From Solemya velum gill symbiont (GTDB taxonomy: Bacteria > Pseudomonadota > Gammaproteobacteria > Chromatiales > Chromatiaceae): DNA of 64,000 nucleotides. Position numbers and translations under genes: made by a program. The stretch lies in NCBI RefSeq assembly GCF_000787395.1, contig NZ_JRAA01000003.1, forward strand, positions 310,001 through 374,000, in the 5' to 3' direction. This document shows positions 55,129 through 63,566 of this stretch, in pieces. Below the pieces are notes generated by a model, which made no database searches, had not been told where the DNA came from, and was given only the letters and a program-made list of their open reading frames with translations. Positions within the stretch are counted from its first letter, which is position 1; the number at the start of each line of letters is the position of its first letter.

Positions 55129-56871
55129 CTACCAGCACTCTTTGAAAATTAGCGCATTACACTCTTTGCAAACAGAGTCATCTAATTTCTTCTTTATCTC
55201 TTTTATTGCTACTGTTTTCCTGTCAAAGAAATGATCGCCTCCAATATTTCGTACTAAATTTACTTTCGCGATGAATTCATAAACTGAAGGTTTTAAGCCG
55301 ACAAAGTAGATCCCGCCATTCATTTTTTTCAGTCGGTTATTCTCTGAAGCCAATGCTTCGGCACCAGCCATGTCAATAAAGTTGATGCCGCTACCTACAA
55401 TCAATATATGGTAAATCCTTTCAGATTCTACAATGCTCGATATGCGATTCTGTATGTGGTTTATCGAACCAAAATAGACAGACATATCGATTCTGATGAT
55501 TTTAAGCTGTGGACATTGCTTTAAAGGTTTTTCATCAATAGGCATCAATTTTCTTCGGCTTGAAGAGATGTCCCCATCAATGGCTAAAGTCGGGATATGT
55601 GGAGTCGAGGTTTTAGCAAGAAAAAATAGTAGGGAGATTAAAACGCCTAAATAAATCGCAAATTCAAGTTCCAGAAAGAGTGTTGCCAAAAATGTTGTAA
55701 GCAGAATGACAGTCTCAGACCGACTCATTTTAAAAACATCTTTTATGTGATGAAAATCAATAAGGTTATACGCCACTAATAAAATAATTCCTCCCATGGC
55801 AGCAATGGGCAAATATGCTGTCAGTGGAGCAATCAGCAATACTATTCCCATCAGCAAGACTGCTGCAAAGATTGCAGACAATGGTGTCCGCGCACCAGCT
55901 TCATAATTCAAACCAGAACGTGTGAATGAGCCTGAGCCTGCGTAACTTGAGAAAAAACTCCCGAATATATTGGAAAGTCCTTGCCCGATAAATTCCTGAT
56001 TAGCATCAATACGCTGGTTAGATTTTGTTGCTACTGCACGGCTGATGGAAACAGCTTCAATCAGACCAAGCAAGGCGACTGCAAATGCTTCGGGAGCTAG
56101 CATTTTGATTGTCTGGAATGAAAAAATTGGTGATGAGAGTGGTGGCAAATGAGCGGGAATTTCTCCAACTAATTGAATCGTATCTGTGTGCCTCCCGAAA
56201 AGCATGGCCAGTAGACTGCCAACGATCATTCCAACCAGTAAATTCGGGGCACGTGGGAAAAATCGTTTTGTTAGCATCGCCGATGCCAGTGTTGCCAGGG
56301 CGATGACAACCAGGTAGATATTGATGTCGCCAGCTGCTACATAGATGTCATACCAGGTATGCAGGAATGACTCTCCTTTGGGTACGAATACTCCCAAAAT
56401 GTGCTTCATCTGACTCGTGACAATGAGTATGGCGGCTCCCGCAGTAAAACCAATCACAACTGTATGTGAAACGAAATTAACTAATGCGCCTAATCTGGCC
56501 AGCCCAAATGCCAGTTGATACAGGCCAGCCAGGAATGTCAGAGTGAGTACCTGGTAAATAAATTCAGGTGTTCCAGGTTCTGCATGGTGACTGATCGCAG
56601 AGAAAACCACGATTGAGATAGCTGTTGTTGGCCCTGACACCAAATGATAAGAAGAGCCAAAGAGTGCAGCAATAATCGGTGTGACCATTGCAGTATACAA
56701 ACCATACTCAGGTGGTAATCCAGCGATTGTTGCAAACGCAACACCTTGCGGAAGGACTATGACAGCCCCGGTAAGTCCTGCGATAAAATCTGCTTTTAGT
56801 GAATCTTTCGAAACGAGATGAAACCAGCGGAGAAATGGGAACAATGCAGTAAATATGGGCGAATTTGTCAC
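55129..56871 (-). CDS. SulP-family anion permease with STAS domain
   Basis: About 580 residues from GTG at 56871: a 14-helix SulP core (FIAGLTGAVIVLPQGVAFAT near the start, LSNIFGSFFSSYAGSGSFTR in the middle) and a C-terminal STAS domain (IIRIDMSVYFGSINHIQNRI, then GSGINFIDMAGAEAL). The open frame extends 73 codons further upstream to 57090, but that part is unlike SulP and would exceed normal length. SulP proteins carry sulfate or bicarbonate. Gene order gives no decision. 55000-55128 has no gene; it contains TCCATATACGGAC, an inverted copy of a motif at 51792. Confidence 0.88.
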   Translation of the reverse strand: MTNSPIFTALFPFLRWFHLVSKDSLKADFIAGLTGAVIVLPQGVAFATIAGLPPEYGLYTAMVTPIIAALFGSSYHLVSGPTTAISIVVFSAISHHAEPGTPEFIYQVLTLTFLAGLYQLAFGLARLGALVNFVSHTVVIGFTAGAAILIVTSQMKHILGVFVPKGESFLHTWYDIYVAAGDINIYLVVIALATLASAMLTKRFFPRAPNLLVGMIVGSLLAMLFGRHTDTIQLVGEIPAHLPPLSSPIFSFQTIKMLAPEAFAVALLGLIEAVSISRAVATKSNQRIDANQEFIGQGLSNIFGSFFSSYAGSGSFTRSGLNYEAGARTPLSAIFAAVLLMGIVLLIAPLTAYLPIAAMGGIILLVAYNLIDFHHIKDVFKMSRSETVILLTTFLATLFLELEFAIYLGVLISLLFFLAKTSTPHIPTLAIDGDISSSRRKLMPIDEKPLKQCPQLKIIRIDMSVYFGSINHIQNRISSIVESERIYHILIVGSGINFIDMAGAEALASENNRLKKMNGGIYFVGLKPSVYEFIAKVNLVRNIGGDHFFDRKTVAIKEIKKKLDDSVCKECNALIFKECW

Positions 56872-57105
56872 TTCTTTTCTTACTTGCCTAGGTTGATTTG
56901 TATGGGATTGCCTATTTGATAAACAGAGAAAACAAGAATTGTTGCTGGAACTAGATGTGAAATGTTCGCTAGTATCACCCTGAATATCATGTGAGATATT
57001 AGCACACACTAATAAATCAGTCAGGAAAATGATCCCATATTGCATAGGATAATTTAATCTTTCTTGATTCAATGGGGTAGGGAAGGGCATTCCATCGACG
57101 CCACC

Positions 57106-57188
57106 TCTCCAGGTTCCCAGAATGCCAGCTTTTCAGTTTCCCAGATTTCCAGTTTTTCAGGTTCTCAGGTTTCCGGGTTTTCACTTCC
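57106..57188. repeat. Degenerate short tandem repeat (TTTCCAG-like unit)
   Basis: A pyrimidine-biased run of variants of CAGnTTTnCAGnTTTCC, with units of about 8-10 bases. The complementary strand translates as KSGKLKSWHSGNLERW-type low complexity. It lies between the SulP gene and the IS481 element. Confidence 0.65.
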
Positions 57189-57304
57189 TTTGCACCCCCA
57201 CTATGAAAACCCACCAAGGGACTCCCCGAAATCCATAGTCCCTTGGTCATCCAAAAGATAACGGCCCATGGTTTTCCATAAGCCGTTGATTTTATATCGT
57301 GTGC

Positions 57305-58585
57305 TTCCTGAGACATCATTTACAGCAAATACCGGAGACATGGTTTACACATTAAAGCATTTGGGAGTGTCTCAAATGCCCTGGAAAGAGTGTAAACCGA
57401 TGGATGAAAGACTGAAATTTGTTGCTCGCCTTCTGGAAGGCGAAAACATGGCACCCTTATGTCGAGAATTTGGCATCTCCCGTGTGACCGGGTACAAGAT
57501 ATTTAACCGCTACAAAGATTGTGGTCTGGACGGACTGCATGATCAAAGCCGACGGCCCTACCGGAATCCCAGCAAAATCCCGTTCCAGATCGAGCGAACG
57601 ATCTTGCAGGTCAAGAAAGAACACACATCATGGGGCGCACCGAAGATCCGTGACAAGCTGATCCAGGACTATCCAATGATCAAGCCGCCCGCAAAGAGCA
57701 CGGTGCATGCCATTCTGGAACGTCATGGTCTCGTCAAAAAGAACAAAAAACGCCGTTATAAGGCAAAGGGGACACCACTGAGCGATGTGACACGCCCTAA
57801 CGGTTTGTGGTGCGCTGATTACAAGGGCGAGTTCCTGCTGGGTAACAGGCAGTACTGCTATCCATTAACCATCTCTGATTACAGCTCGCGCTATCTGCTT
57901 GCTTGCGAGGGGCTGGAATCAACCAAATCCATCTTTGCGTTCAGTGTCTTTGAGCAAGTCTTCAAGGAGTATGGCCTGCCGGAGGCAATCCGGACCGATA
58001 ATGGTATTCCCTTTGCATCACCCAATGCCTTCTTCGGCCTGAGCAAACTCTCAGTCTGGTGGTTGCGACTGGGCATCAACATTGAACGTATCCGGCCTGG
58101 CCACCCGGAACAGAATGGGCGGCATGAACGTATGCACCTGACCCTGAAAAAGGAAACGACCAAGCCCGCAGCATACAACTTTCTGCAACAGCAAGACCGC
58201 TTTGACCACTTTATCGGGGTTTACAATCATGAGCGCCCTCACCAAGCGCTGGGAGGGCGTTACCCTGGTCAACTGTATACAGCATCCGGGAGGGCCTATA
58301 CACCGCCAGATGAGCCGGAATACCCGTACCACGACCGCTCTGTGCATGTAACCCAGTGCGGCAGAATCTGTATCGGCAGGCGGAAGATCAGCCTAAGCCA
58401 ATCATTTGCCGGACAAAATATGGGAATCAGGGAGGTTGATGACAAGATCTGGCTTGTCAGCTTCATGCAATATGATTTAGGATTTTTTGATGAGGAAGAA
58501 GGCCGGGTGGTCCCGGCCTCTAATCCTTTTGTACCGAAAGTGTAAACCATGTCTTCGGTATGATGTGTAAAGGATGTCTCCGGTA
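57305..58585 (+). mobile_element. IS481-family insertion sequence, complete
   Basis: Long imperfect terminal inverted repeats of about 45 bp: the left end contains GAGACATC and CCGGAGACATGGTTTACAC; the complement of the right end contains GAGACATC and CCGAAGACATGGTTTACAC at the same spacing. One transposase gene fills the element. A hairpin (AGGCCGGGTGGTCCCGGCCT, 58500-58519) sits inside the transposase end. Confidence 0.85.
57376..58545 (+). CDS. IS481-family transposase
   Basis: A 389-residue transposase from ATG at 57376, which follows GGGAG at 8 bases; the longer frame reads into the terminal repeat. An HTH region (LCREFGISRVTGYKIFNRYK) precedes a DDE domain: WCADYKGEFLLGNRQYCYPL, AIRTDNGIPFASPNAFFGLS and RPGHPEQNGRHERMHLTLK. 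The C-terminal 70 residues after YPYHDRS are typical of this subgroup. Confidence 0.93.
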   Translation: MPWKECKPMDERLKFVARLLEGENMAPLCREFGISRVTGYKIFNRYKDCGLDGLHDQSRRPYRNPSKIPFQIERTILQVKKEHTSWGAPKIRDKLIQDYPMIKPPAKSTVHAILERHGLVKKNKKRRYKAKGTPLSDVTRPNGLWCADYKGEFLLGNRQYCYPLTISDYSSRYLLACEGLESTKSIFAFSVFEQVFKEYGLPEAIRTDNGIPFASPNAFFGLSKLSVWWLRLGINIERIRPGHPEQNGRHERMHLTLKKETTKPAAYNFLQQQDRFDHFIGVYNHERPHQALGGRYPGQLYTASGRAYTPPDEPEYPYHDRSVHVTQCGRICIGRRKISLSQSFAGQNMGIREVDDKIWLVSFMQYDLGFFDEEEGRVVPASNPFVPKV

Positions 58586-58594
58586 CACACCTCG

Positions 58595-59412
58595 TGTCCT
58601 TATCGACACATGGGTAACACTTTATTCCGGGCACATAGGTTACACATTTCATAATCAGGTATTTGAAGGAGAGATCCTCAGATGCCGTGGAAAGAGTGTA
58701 ATCGTATGGAAGAACGTCTCCGTTTCGTTGCTCGCCTGCTGGATGGTGAGAAGATGACCGTGGTCTGCCGGGATTTTGGGATTTCCAGGAAGACTGGCTA
58801 CAAGATATTCAATCGATACAAGGACTCCGGCATTCGTGGTCTCGAAGATTTGTCGAAGAGTCCTTACAGGCACCCGAACAAGTTACCGTTTCAGGTTGAG
58901 CGATCGATTCTCAAGATCAAGAAGGAGTATACAACCTGGGGTGCGCCGAAGATTCGGGAGAAACTGGTTAAACTCTATCCCGGGATCAAGCCGCCGGCAG
59001 TCAGCACGATCCATGCTGTGCTGGACAGAAATGGGCTCGTTAAACGTCGTAAGCGCCGCAGATACAAGGCGCAAGGCACCAGGCTGGGGAAGAGCACGCA
59101 GCCCAACATGCTGTGGTGTGCTGACTACAAGGGCGAGTTTCAGCTAGGCAACCGGAAGTATTGTTATCCACTCACAATCACAGACCATTTTTCACGCTAC
59201 CTGATTGCCTGCGAGGGGTTGGAGTCAACCCGGCAGAATGGCGCTATCGCTGTATTTGAACGGGTCTTTAAAGAGTTTGGTCTGCCGTCTGCGATACGTA
59301 CCGACAACGGGATACCGTTTGCTTGTCCGAATGCCATGTTTGGGCTCAGCAGGCTTTCTGTCTGGTGGCTACAACTTGGTATTGCCATCGAGCGTATCAA
59401 GCCGGGTCATCC
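58595..59412 (+). mobile_element. IS481-family element, right part lost
   Basis: Starts about 9 bp after the complete IS481, with a left end containing TGGGTAACAC and CATAGGTTACAC as in the first copy's inverted repeat. It stops where IS3 copy 2 begins; no matching right half is found after that element. Confidence 0.7.
58682..59412 (+). pseudogene. IS481-family transposase, 3' truncated by IS3
   Basis: About 243 residues closely resembling the neighbouring IS481 transposase (MPWKECNRMEERLRFVARLL; WCADYKGEFQLGNRKYCYPL; AIRTDNGIPFACPNAMFGLS) but diverged from it throughout. The frame is broken just before the catalytic Glu, at KPGHP, by the IS3 end, so it is inactive. Confidence 0.9.
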
Positions 59413-59446
59413 TGACCTGCCCCCAACAAGTGGTCCAGTTTGAATG

Positions 59447-60253
59447 TTAGTTCATCGCCGGTTTCAGCTCCAGTGGAATGATGGATTCAGGAGCTGGAGG
59501 GCGATAGCCCAGCGAGCTATGTGGCCGCTTGGTGTTGTAATGTTTTCTCCATTGTTCAATGATCACTTTCGCTTCGTGTAGCGTGTAAAAGACCTCACCA
59601 TTGAGCAATTCATCCCTGAACCGGGCATTGAAGCTCTCGCAGTAGCCGTTCTCCCAAGGTGAGCCTGGTTCGATGTATGCCGTTTTAGCGCCGACAGCAG
59701 CGATCCACTTCCTCACGGCTTCTGCAATAAACTCGGGGCCGTTATCCGAACGGATATAGGCCGGTACCCCACGCAGAATGAACAGGTCAGTCAGCACATC
59801 AATGACATCGGCTGAGTTCAACTTACGTTTCACCCGGATTGCCAGACATTCCCGACTGTATTCATCAATCAGGTTCAATGTCCGGAAGGCTCTGCCATCA
59901 TCGGTTCTATGGTGGACAAAGTCGTAGGACCAGACATGATTTCTGTATTGTGCACGGAGTCTGATACAAGAGCCATCATTGAGCCATAAACGGCCACGCG
60001 GCTTCTGCTTGGCAGGTATTTTCAGCCCCTCTTGTCGCCATAACCGCTCGACACGCTTGTCGTTAACTTGCCAGCCTGCCTCTCTCAGGAGAGCGGCGAT
60101 ACGACGGTAACCATAACGGCCATACTCCCTTGCTAGAGCGATCATATCAGCGACAAGTCGTGCTTCATCACGAGGCCCCTGTGGAATACGGCGCTGGGTT
60201 GAACGATATTGTCCGAGTACACGGCAGGCTCTTAGCTCTGAGACAGGCATCAT
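59447..60253 (-). CDS. IS3 transposase OrfB, copy 2
   Basis: A 268-residue protein matching the copy 1 OrfB except near the N-terminus (MMPVSELRACRVLGQYRSTQ against MMAVSERRACRVLGQHRSTQ, plus PRDEAR against RRDETR). The DDE residues are kept. It is expected to be made as an OrfAB fusion. Confidence 0.93.
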   Translation of the reverse strand: MMPVSELRACRVLGQYRSTQRRIPQGPRDEARLVADMIALAREYGRYGYRRIAALLREAGWQVNDKRVERLWRQEGLKIPAKQKPRGRLWLNDGSCIRLRAQYRNHVWSYDFVHHRTDDGRAFRTLNLIDEYSRECLAIRVKRKLNSADVIDVLTDLFILRGVPAYIRSDNGPEFIAEAVRKWIAAVGAKTAYIEPGSPWENGYCESFNARFRDELLNGEVFYTLHEAKVIIEQWRKHYNTKRPHSSLGYRPPAPESIIPLELKPAMN

Positions 60254-60294
60254 ACGGCGAACGTGTTCGATGCAGGCCCTGCGACGCGAGGGGC

Positions 60295-60573
60295 TCAGAA
60301 GTTTCCCTTGGCAGCCTCCGACAGAATCTGCTTATCCAGTGTCAGATCAGAAACGGCCTTGCGCAAACGTTCATTCTCCTTCTGTAGCCGTTTCAGTTCT
60401 TTTAACTGGTCAATCCCCATCCCACCGTACTTTTTGCGCCAGCGGTAGTAAGTCTGCTCAGTGATGCCAATTTCGCGGATCGCATCGATGCGGGCAGTGC
60501 CTTGTCCAACCAGGACTTCAACTTGCCGCAGTTTCTGGACGATTTCTTCCGGTTTGTGTCGCTTGATTCCCAT
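60295..60573 (-). CDS. IS3 transposase OrfA, copy 2
   Basis: A 92-residue protein identical in translation to OrfA of copy 1, with the same helix-turn-helix and zipper-like tail. Confidence 0.92.
   Translation of the reverse strand: MGIKRHKPEEIVQKLRQVEVLVGQGTARIDAIREIGITEQTYYRWRKKYGGMGIDQLKELKRLQKENERLRKAVSDLTLDKQILSEAAKGNF
60301..60307 (-). promoter_or_regulatory. -1 frameshift slippery heptamer, IS3 copy 2
   Basis: Same GGGAAAC heptamer in the same phase as in copy 1. Confidence 0.75.
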
Positions 60574-60630
60574 TTTCGGTCCTCCGTTTTACTCATCATA
60601 AGGGTGGACCAACTTATTGGGGGAGGATCA

Positions 60631-60895
60631 CTTTGGTCAGGATGGTTGCCAATACGGATTTTTGTAATTCACTCAGGCATTTTGCTTTATAGGCGCTCAT
60701 TGAAAAGTCAGGTATGCCGGTAAGATTACGTAGGAAGGCTTCAGTCACACCGTAGTAGCGGGAAGTGTAAAAAAACAGTTCCTCAACAAAGCCTCCCCAG
60801 CCGGGGTGAAATATTTCGTAATAATGACCATCAATGTAGTTACATTTTGTCATACGCTGGTCCGGCCTTCTGGATTTCAGCAGACATTTCATCAC
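60631..60895 (-). pseudogene. Unknown protein, 3' end removed by IS3
   Basis: About 88 native residues before the IS. A better start than the first ATG may be the Met of MTKCNYIDGHYYEIFHPGWG. The sequence is well-ordered and aromatic-rich (FFYTSRYYGVTEAFLRNLTG) but I do not recognise the family. It has the same direction as the TupA-like gene further right. 60896-61086 contains no gene, only a GAATGTCCGCTTTGG motif. Confidence 0.5.
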
Positions 60896-61086
60896 TGAGT
60901 TACTTGAAGCTCTCCTGAGACATTCAAGTCAGTTTATTAGCATGTGTATCGTAATCTGCCTCACTGTTGTTTACACGATACAAGTATAGCAATTAGCGAA
61001 GTATAGTCATTGAATGTCCGCTTTGGGTCGGAAGGTGTTATTGAGAAACGATACTTTGATTCCTACCACGATCCGGAGGAATCAAC

Positions 61087-61314
61087 ATGTATCTGCTCAC
61101 CTACCATCCGAAAACCAGGCCGCCCTGGAACAAAGGTCGGCTGATCGGCCAGAAGCCACCTCTCAAGCCTCGTGAAATTTGGTCAATTCTCGTTCGACTG
61201 CAAATAGCAAAGCGTAGTCGCGATCTGGCGCTGTTTAACATCGCACTCGACAGCAAGCTCAGAGGCTGCGATACCGTGCGTCTACGCGTTTCTGTAGCGT
61301 CCGATCGGTTTTGA
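61087..61314 (+). pseudogene. N-terminal fragment of an integrase-like tyrosine recombinase
   Basis: 75 residues with a good ribosome binding site (GGAGG, 6 bases upstream). PPWNKGRLIGQKPPLKPREI and LALFNIALDSKLRGCDTVRL match the N-terminal core-binding part of the short phage-type integrases of gammaproteobacteria. The catalytic R..HxxR..Y part is absent, as a stop follows at residue 76. It marks the right part of the accessory region. Confidence 0.72.
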
Positions 61315-61329
61315 TGAAATAAACTATTA

Positions 61330-62324
61330 TTATTCAAATAGTGCGGAACGGATCGTCTCTTCCATTGTGTCCGGGTGGTACACATGGGTGCCTGAACCAA
61401 CGCAGAAAGAGAGTTCACCAAGAACAGGTTTTGAATTTTTCTTTGTGAAAATGTCAACACGCACCAAATCAAAAGGTTTGCCGATTTCCGCTGCACACAA
61501 AAGGTATTCATCAATATTCTCTATCGACGTTAGAATATGATCAGTTATTGTGTGTTCGCCATTTCTACCGTAACTTCTTGTGCCTTTAATTATTTGTTTA
61601 TTGGCATCAAAATAATTTACCGTCATAGATCCCGGGTATTCCTTGTCGTAGATCACGTTGTGATAGATTTTCGGATGACCGTTTCGCACAAAAAAAATTT
61701 TATCTCGGTCCCTTGTAAAATAACTTCTGAAAGGTCTTCTTCCAGAAAGATTCGCTGCTCTCCTATGCCGTACCACCATTCACCATTAGCAAGGCCATGA
61801 CGATGGCCATTCATCCAACTTTCACATTTTTCATTCAGTCTCTTTCGTTCTGCCAGGCTTGGTGGCCATTCAATTATTTCTTGTGCGTGCCAACCGAGAT
61901 CAAGTTTTAGCCAATAAGTGCCAGCAGGTATTTCCTCGTCCGGCGGCAATGTGGGCGTTGTTGAACTCCAGTAACAAACGGGTGGCCTAATCAAATCTTT
62001 AATTTCGTTCGGAATGTAGCGTCGGGCATTCAATTTACTGGCCGGGTTAGGCCGCATTAGCATCTGGTTAAAAAATTTCATTTTGAAAAAATGATCACAG
62101 GTTTTCGGGAGGTTAACCAGGTCTGGTAATCTTTGATGATTGAAATGAAATTCTTGTAACGTAGTAGACAATACGGAAAGAAAAGCAGATGTAGCGTAAT
62201 AGTCGAGACCACGTCCCTTTCCTGGCACCCTGGGAGCTTCAAACAGGGAGGGGTTGTCAATCAGGAGTGAACTCAAAAACTTTTTTGCAGTCTCCTTCCA
62301 ATCTGTATTTTTCTTCATATTCAC
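61330..62324 (-). pseudogene. TupA-like ATP-grasp protein, frameshifted
   Basis: Two overlapping frames make one protein of about 330 residues. The upstream frame (62324 to about 61690) carries YWLKLDLGWHAQEIIEWPPS and GEWWYGIGEQRIFLEEDLSE. The downstream frame (to 61330) carries KIYHNVIYDKEYPG and FDLVRVDIFTKKNSKPVLGE followed by LSFCVGSG, the metal-binding end of TupA-type ATP-grasp enzymes (teichuronopeptide or glycan-peptide ligases). The break is at an 8-base A run (61690-61697; T run in the gene); adding one T restores the frame. Mutation, slippage or sequencing error are all possible. Confidence 0.7.
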
Positions 62325-62415
62325 ATTTTAACCCTCACATAGAAAAGTCCCACGCCTTATAAGAGTTATCCGGTATAAGCTACCAGGTAAATAATAAAAG
62401 TACTCTGCGTAGCAA

Positions 62416-63171
62416 TCAGTGCCCCAGTTGTGCAGAGAGTTTTTTGCCGGCTTCGATGAGATCATCGGCCCAGGCGTCTCTGCGTCGATCTATCGGGGAA
62501 GAGACGGACAATCCGGCAACAGCAGTATTGGTATTGTCATAGATGAGTACGCCTATACAGCCGACATCGATTTCTGCTTCTTCATTATCGAATGCAAAGC
62601 CGCGAGAGACTGCCTCGTTACACTCCTTTCTCAGTCGCTCGACACTGTTGATAGTATTTCTTGTATAGGCAGGAAGGTTTGTACGTGTTGCATAGCCGTC
62701 TATGGCTTCATCACCTGCAACACCCAGCATCAATTTACCGACTGCAGTTACATGCAGTGGTGCCCGGCTTCCAACCAGTTGTTGAACGTGCATCATGCGT
62801 TTTGGCGTGGCTTTTTCGATATAGACCACTTCGTCACCTTCCCGGATCGTCAGGTTGACCGATTCGTTCAGTCTGTCGCGAAGGTCTTCCATTATGGGCA
62901 TCGCCAGTGAGCGTATGTCAATATTGCTGTGAAGCCTGGCACCCAGTTGCAGCAGGCGCATGCCGAGTCGGTAGTTGCCGGCACTGTCCTTTTCTACCAA
63001 CCGGTTGTGGATCAGCGCAGCGAGAATTCTGAAAGTGGTTGAGCTATGAAAGCCTGTCTCTGCACTCAGGATCTTCAGGCTGACCGGTTCCGGATAGCGC
63101 GCTATTGCGTTTAATAGCTCTGTGGCGCGGTCGATCGCCTGGATGCGGTACTCCTTGTTGTTTTCTTTCAT
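62416..63171 (-). CDS. IclR-family transcriptional regulator
   Basis: A 251-residue regulator: winged HTH at about 10-65 (AIDRATELLNAIARYPEPVS, LSAETGFHSSTTFRILAALI) and a C-terminal effector domain (about 80-250) with VGSRAPLHVTAVGKLMLG and the AEIDVGCIGVLIYD-plus-AVAGLSVSSP block. It is divergent from a PLP-dependent dehydratase gene and very likely controls it. IclR proteins usually respond to small organic acids. Confidence 0.93.
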   Translation of the reverse strand: MKENNKEYRIQAIDRATELLNAIARYPEPVSLKILSAETGFHSSTTFRILAALIHNRLVEKDSAGNYRLGMRLLQLGARLHSNIDIRSLAMPIMEDLRDRLNESVNLTIREGDEVVYIEKATPKRMMHVQQLVGSRAPLHVTAVGKLMLGVAGDEAIDGYATRTNLPAYTRNTINSVERLRKECNEAVSRGFAFDNEEAEIDVGCIGVLIYDNTNTAVAGLSVSSPIDRRRDAWADDLIEAGKKLSAQLGH

Positions 63172-63201
63172 CTGTCATCAATCCTGGTAGGAAGGTGGGG
63201 T

Positions 63202-63216
63202 TTTCATAATGTAAAA
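63202..63216. promoter_or_regulatory. Operator-like site 1 upstream of the IclR gene
   Basis: TTTCATAATGTAAAA resembles the two sites at 63296 and 63374 (12 of 15 matches to the first). It overlaps a perfect 9-bp inverted repeat, ATGTAAAAA and TTTTTACAT (63209-63236), placed to allow autoregulation. Confidence 0.4.
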
Positions 63217-63295
63217 AATATGATTCATTTTTACATAAAAGCACAATAACGCAAATGTTTTCCCTCACTACAAATAAAAAATAACACGATTATAG

Positions 63296-63310
63296 TTTCA
63301 CAATATGAAA
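63296..63310. promoter_or_regulatory. Operator-like site 2 (TTTCA-N5-TGAAA)
   Basis: TTTCACAATATGAAA is a perfect 5-5-5 inverted repeat of the size IclR-type regulators bind. It lies mid-way between the divergent genes. Confidence 0.5.
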
Positions 63311-63373
63311 AAAATATCAGTTATCGATCTGAAAACCGCATTAAATAAGGGAGTAGATGATGTGTCCTTTGAT

Positions 63374-63388
63374 AATTACATAATATGA
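63374..63388. promoter_or_regulatory. Operator-like site 3
   Basis: TTACATAATATGAAA matches site 2 at 13 of 15 bases and lies 78 bp from it, close to seven helical turns. The rest of the 63172-63566 intergenic region is AT-rich with no gene. Confidence 0.45.
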
Positions 63389-63566
63389 AAACATATCCGT
63401 ATTGCGAAATTCATTCCAGTCATTTACTTTAGCTCCATTGAAACTGAGACGAAAGATTCATCCGGAGCTATTTCATGCATGACCTGAAGGATCCGATTAC
63501 CACGGTTACCGGTGTCATCAGGGTGCAGAAATATAACCGAATGAGAATAAACAACAGGAGTTCGTC

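Larger units (their letters stand above)
59413..60630 (-). mobile_element. IS3-family insertion sequence, copy 2 (1218 bp)
   Basis: Same length, ends and gene order as copy 1, offset exactly 14175 bp. Most of the sequence looks identical; the differences I see are concentrated at about 60160-60265. Flanking bases (TCC and CTT) form no target duplication. Confidence 0.92.

Noticed and set aside
60892-60903. CACTGAGTTAC resembling the sequence behind tRNA-Lys (44150 region), a possible right att site
   Set aside because: Only 11 matching bases, outside the tRNA itself, and no match to the tRNA 3' end.
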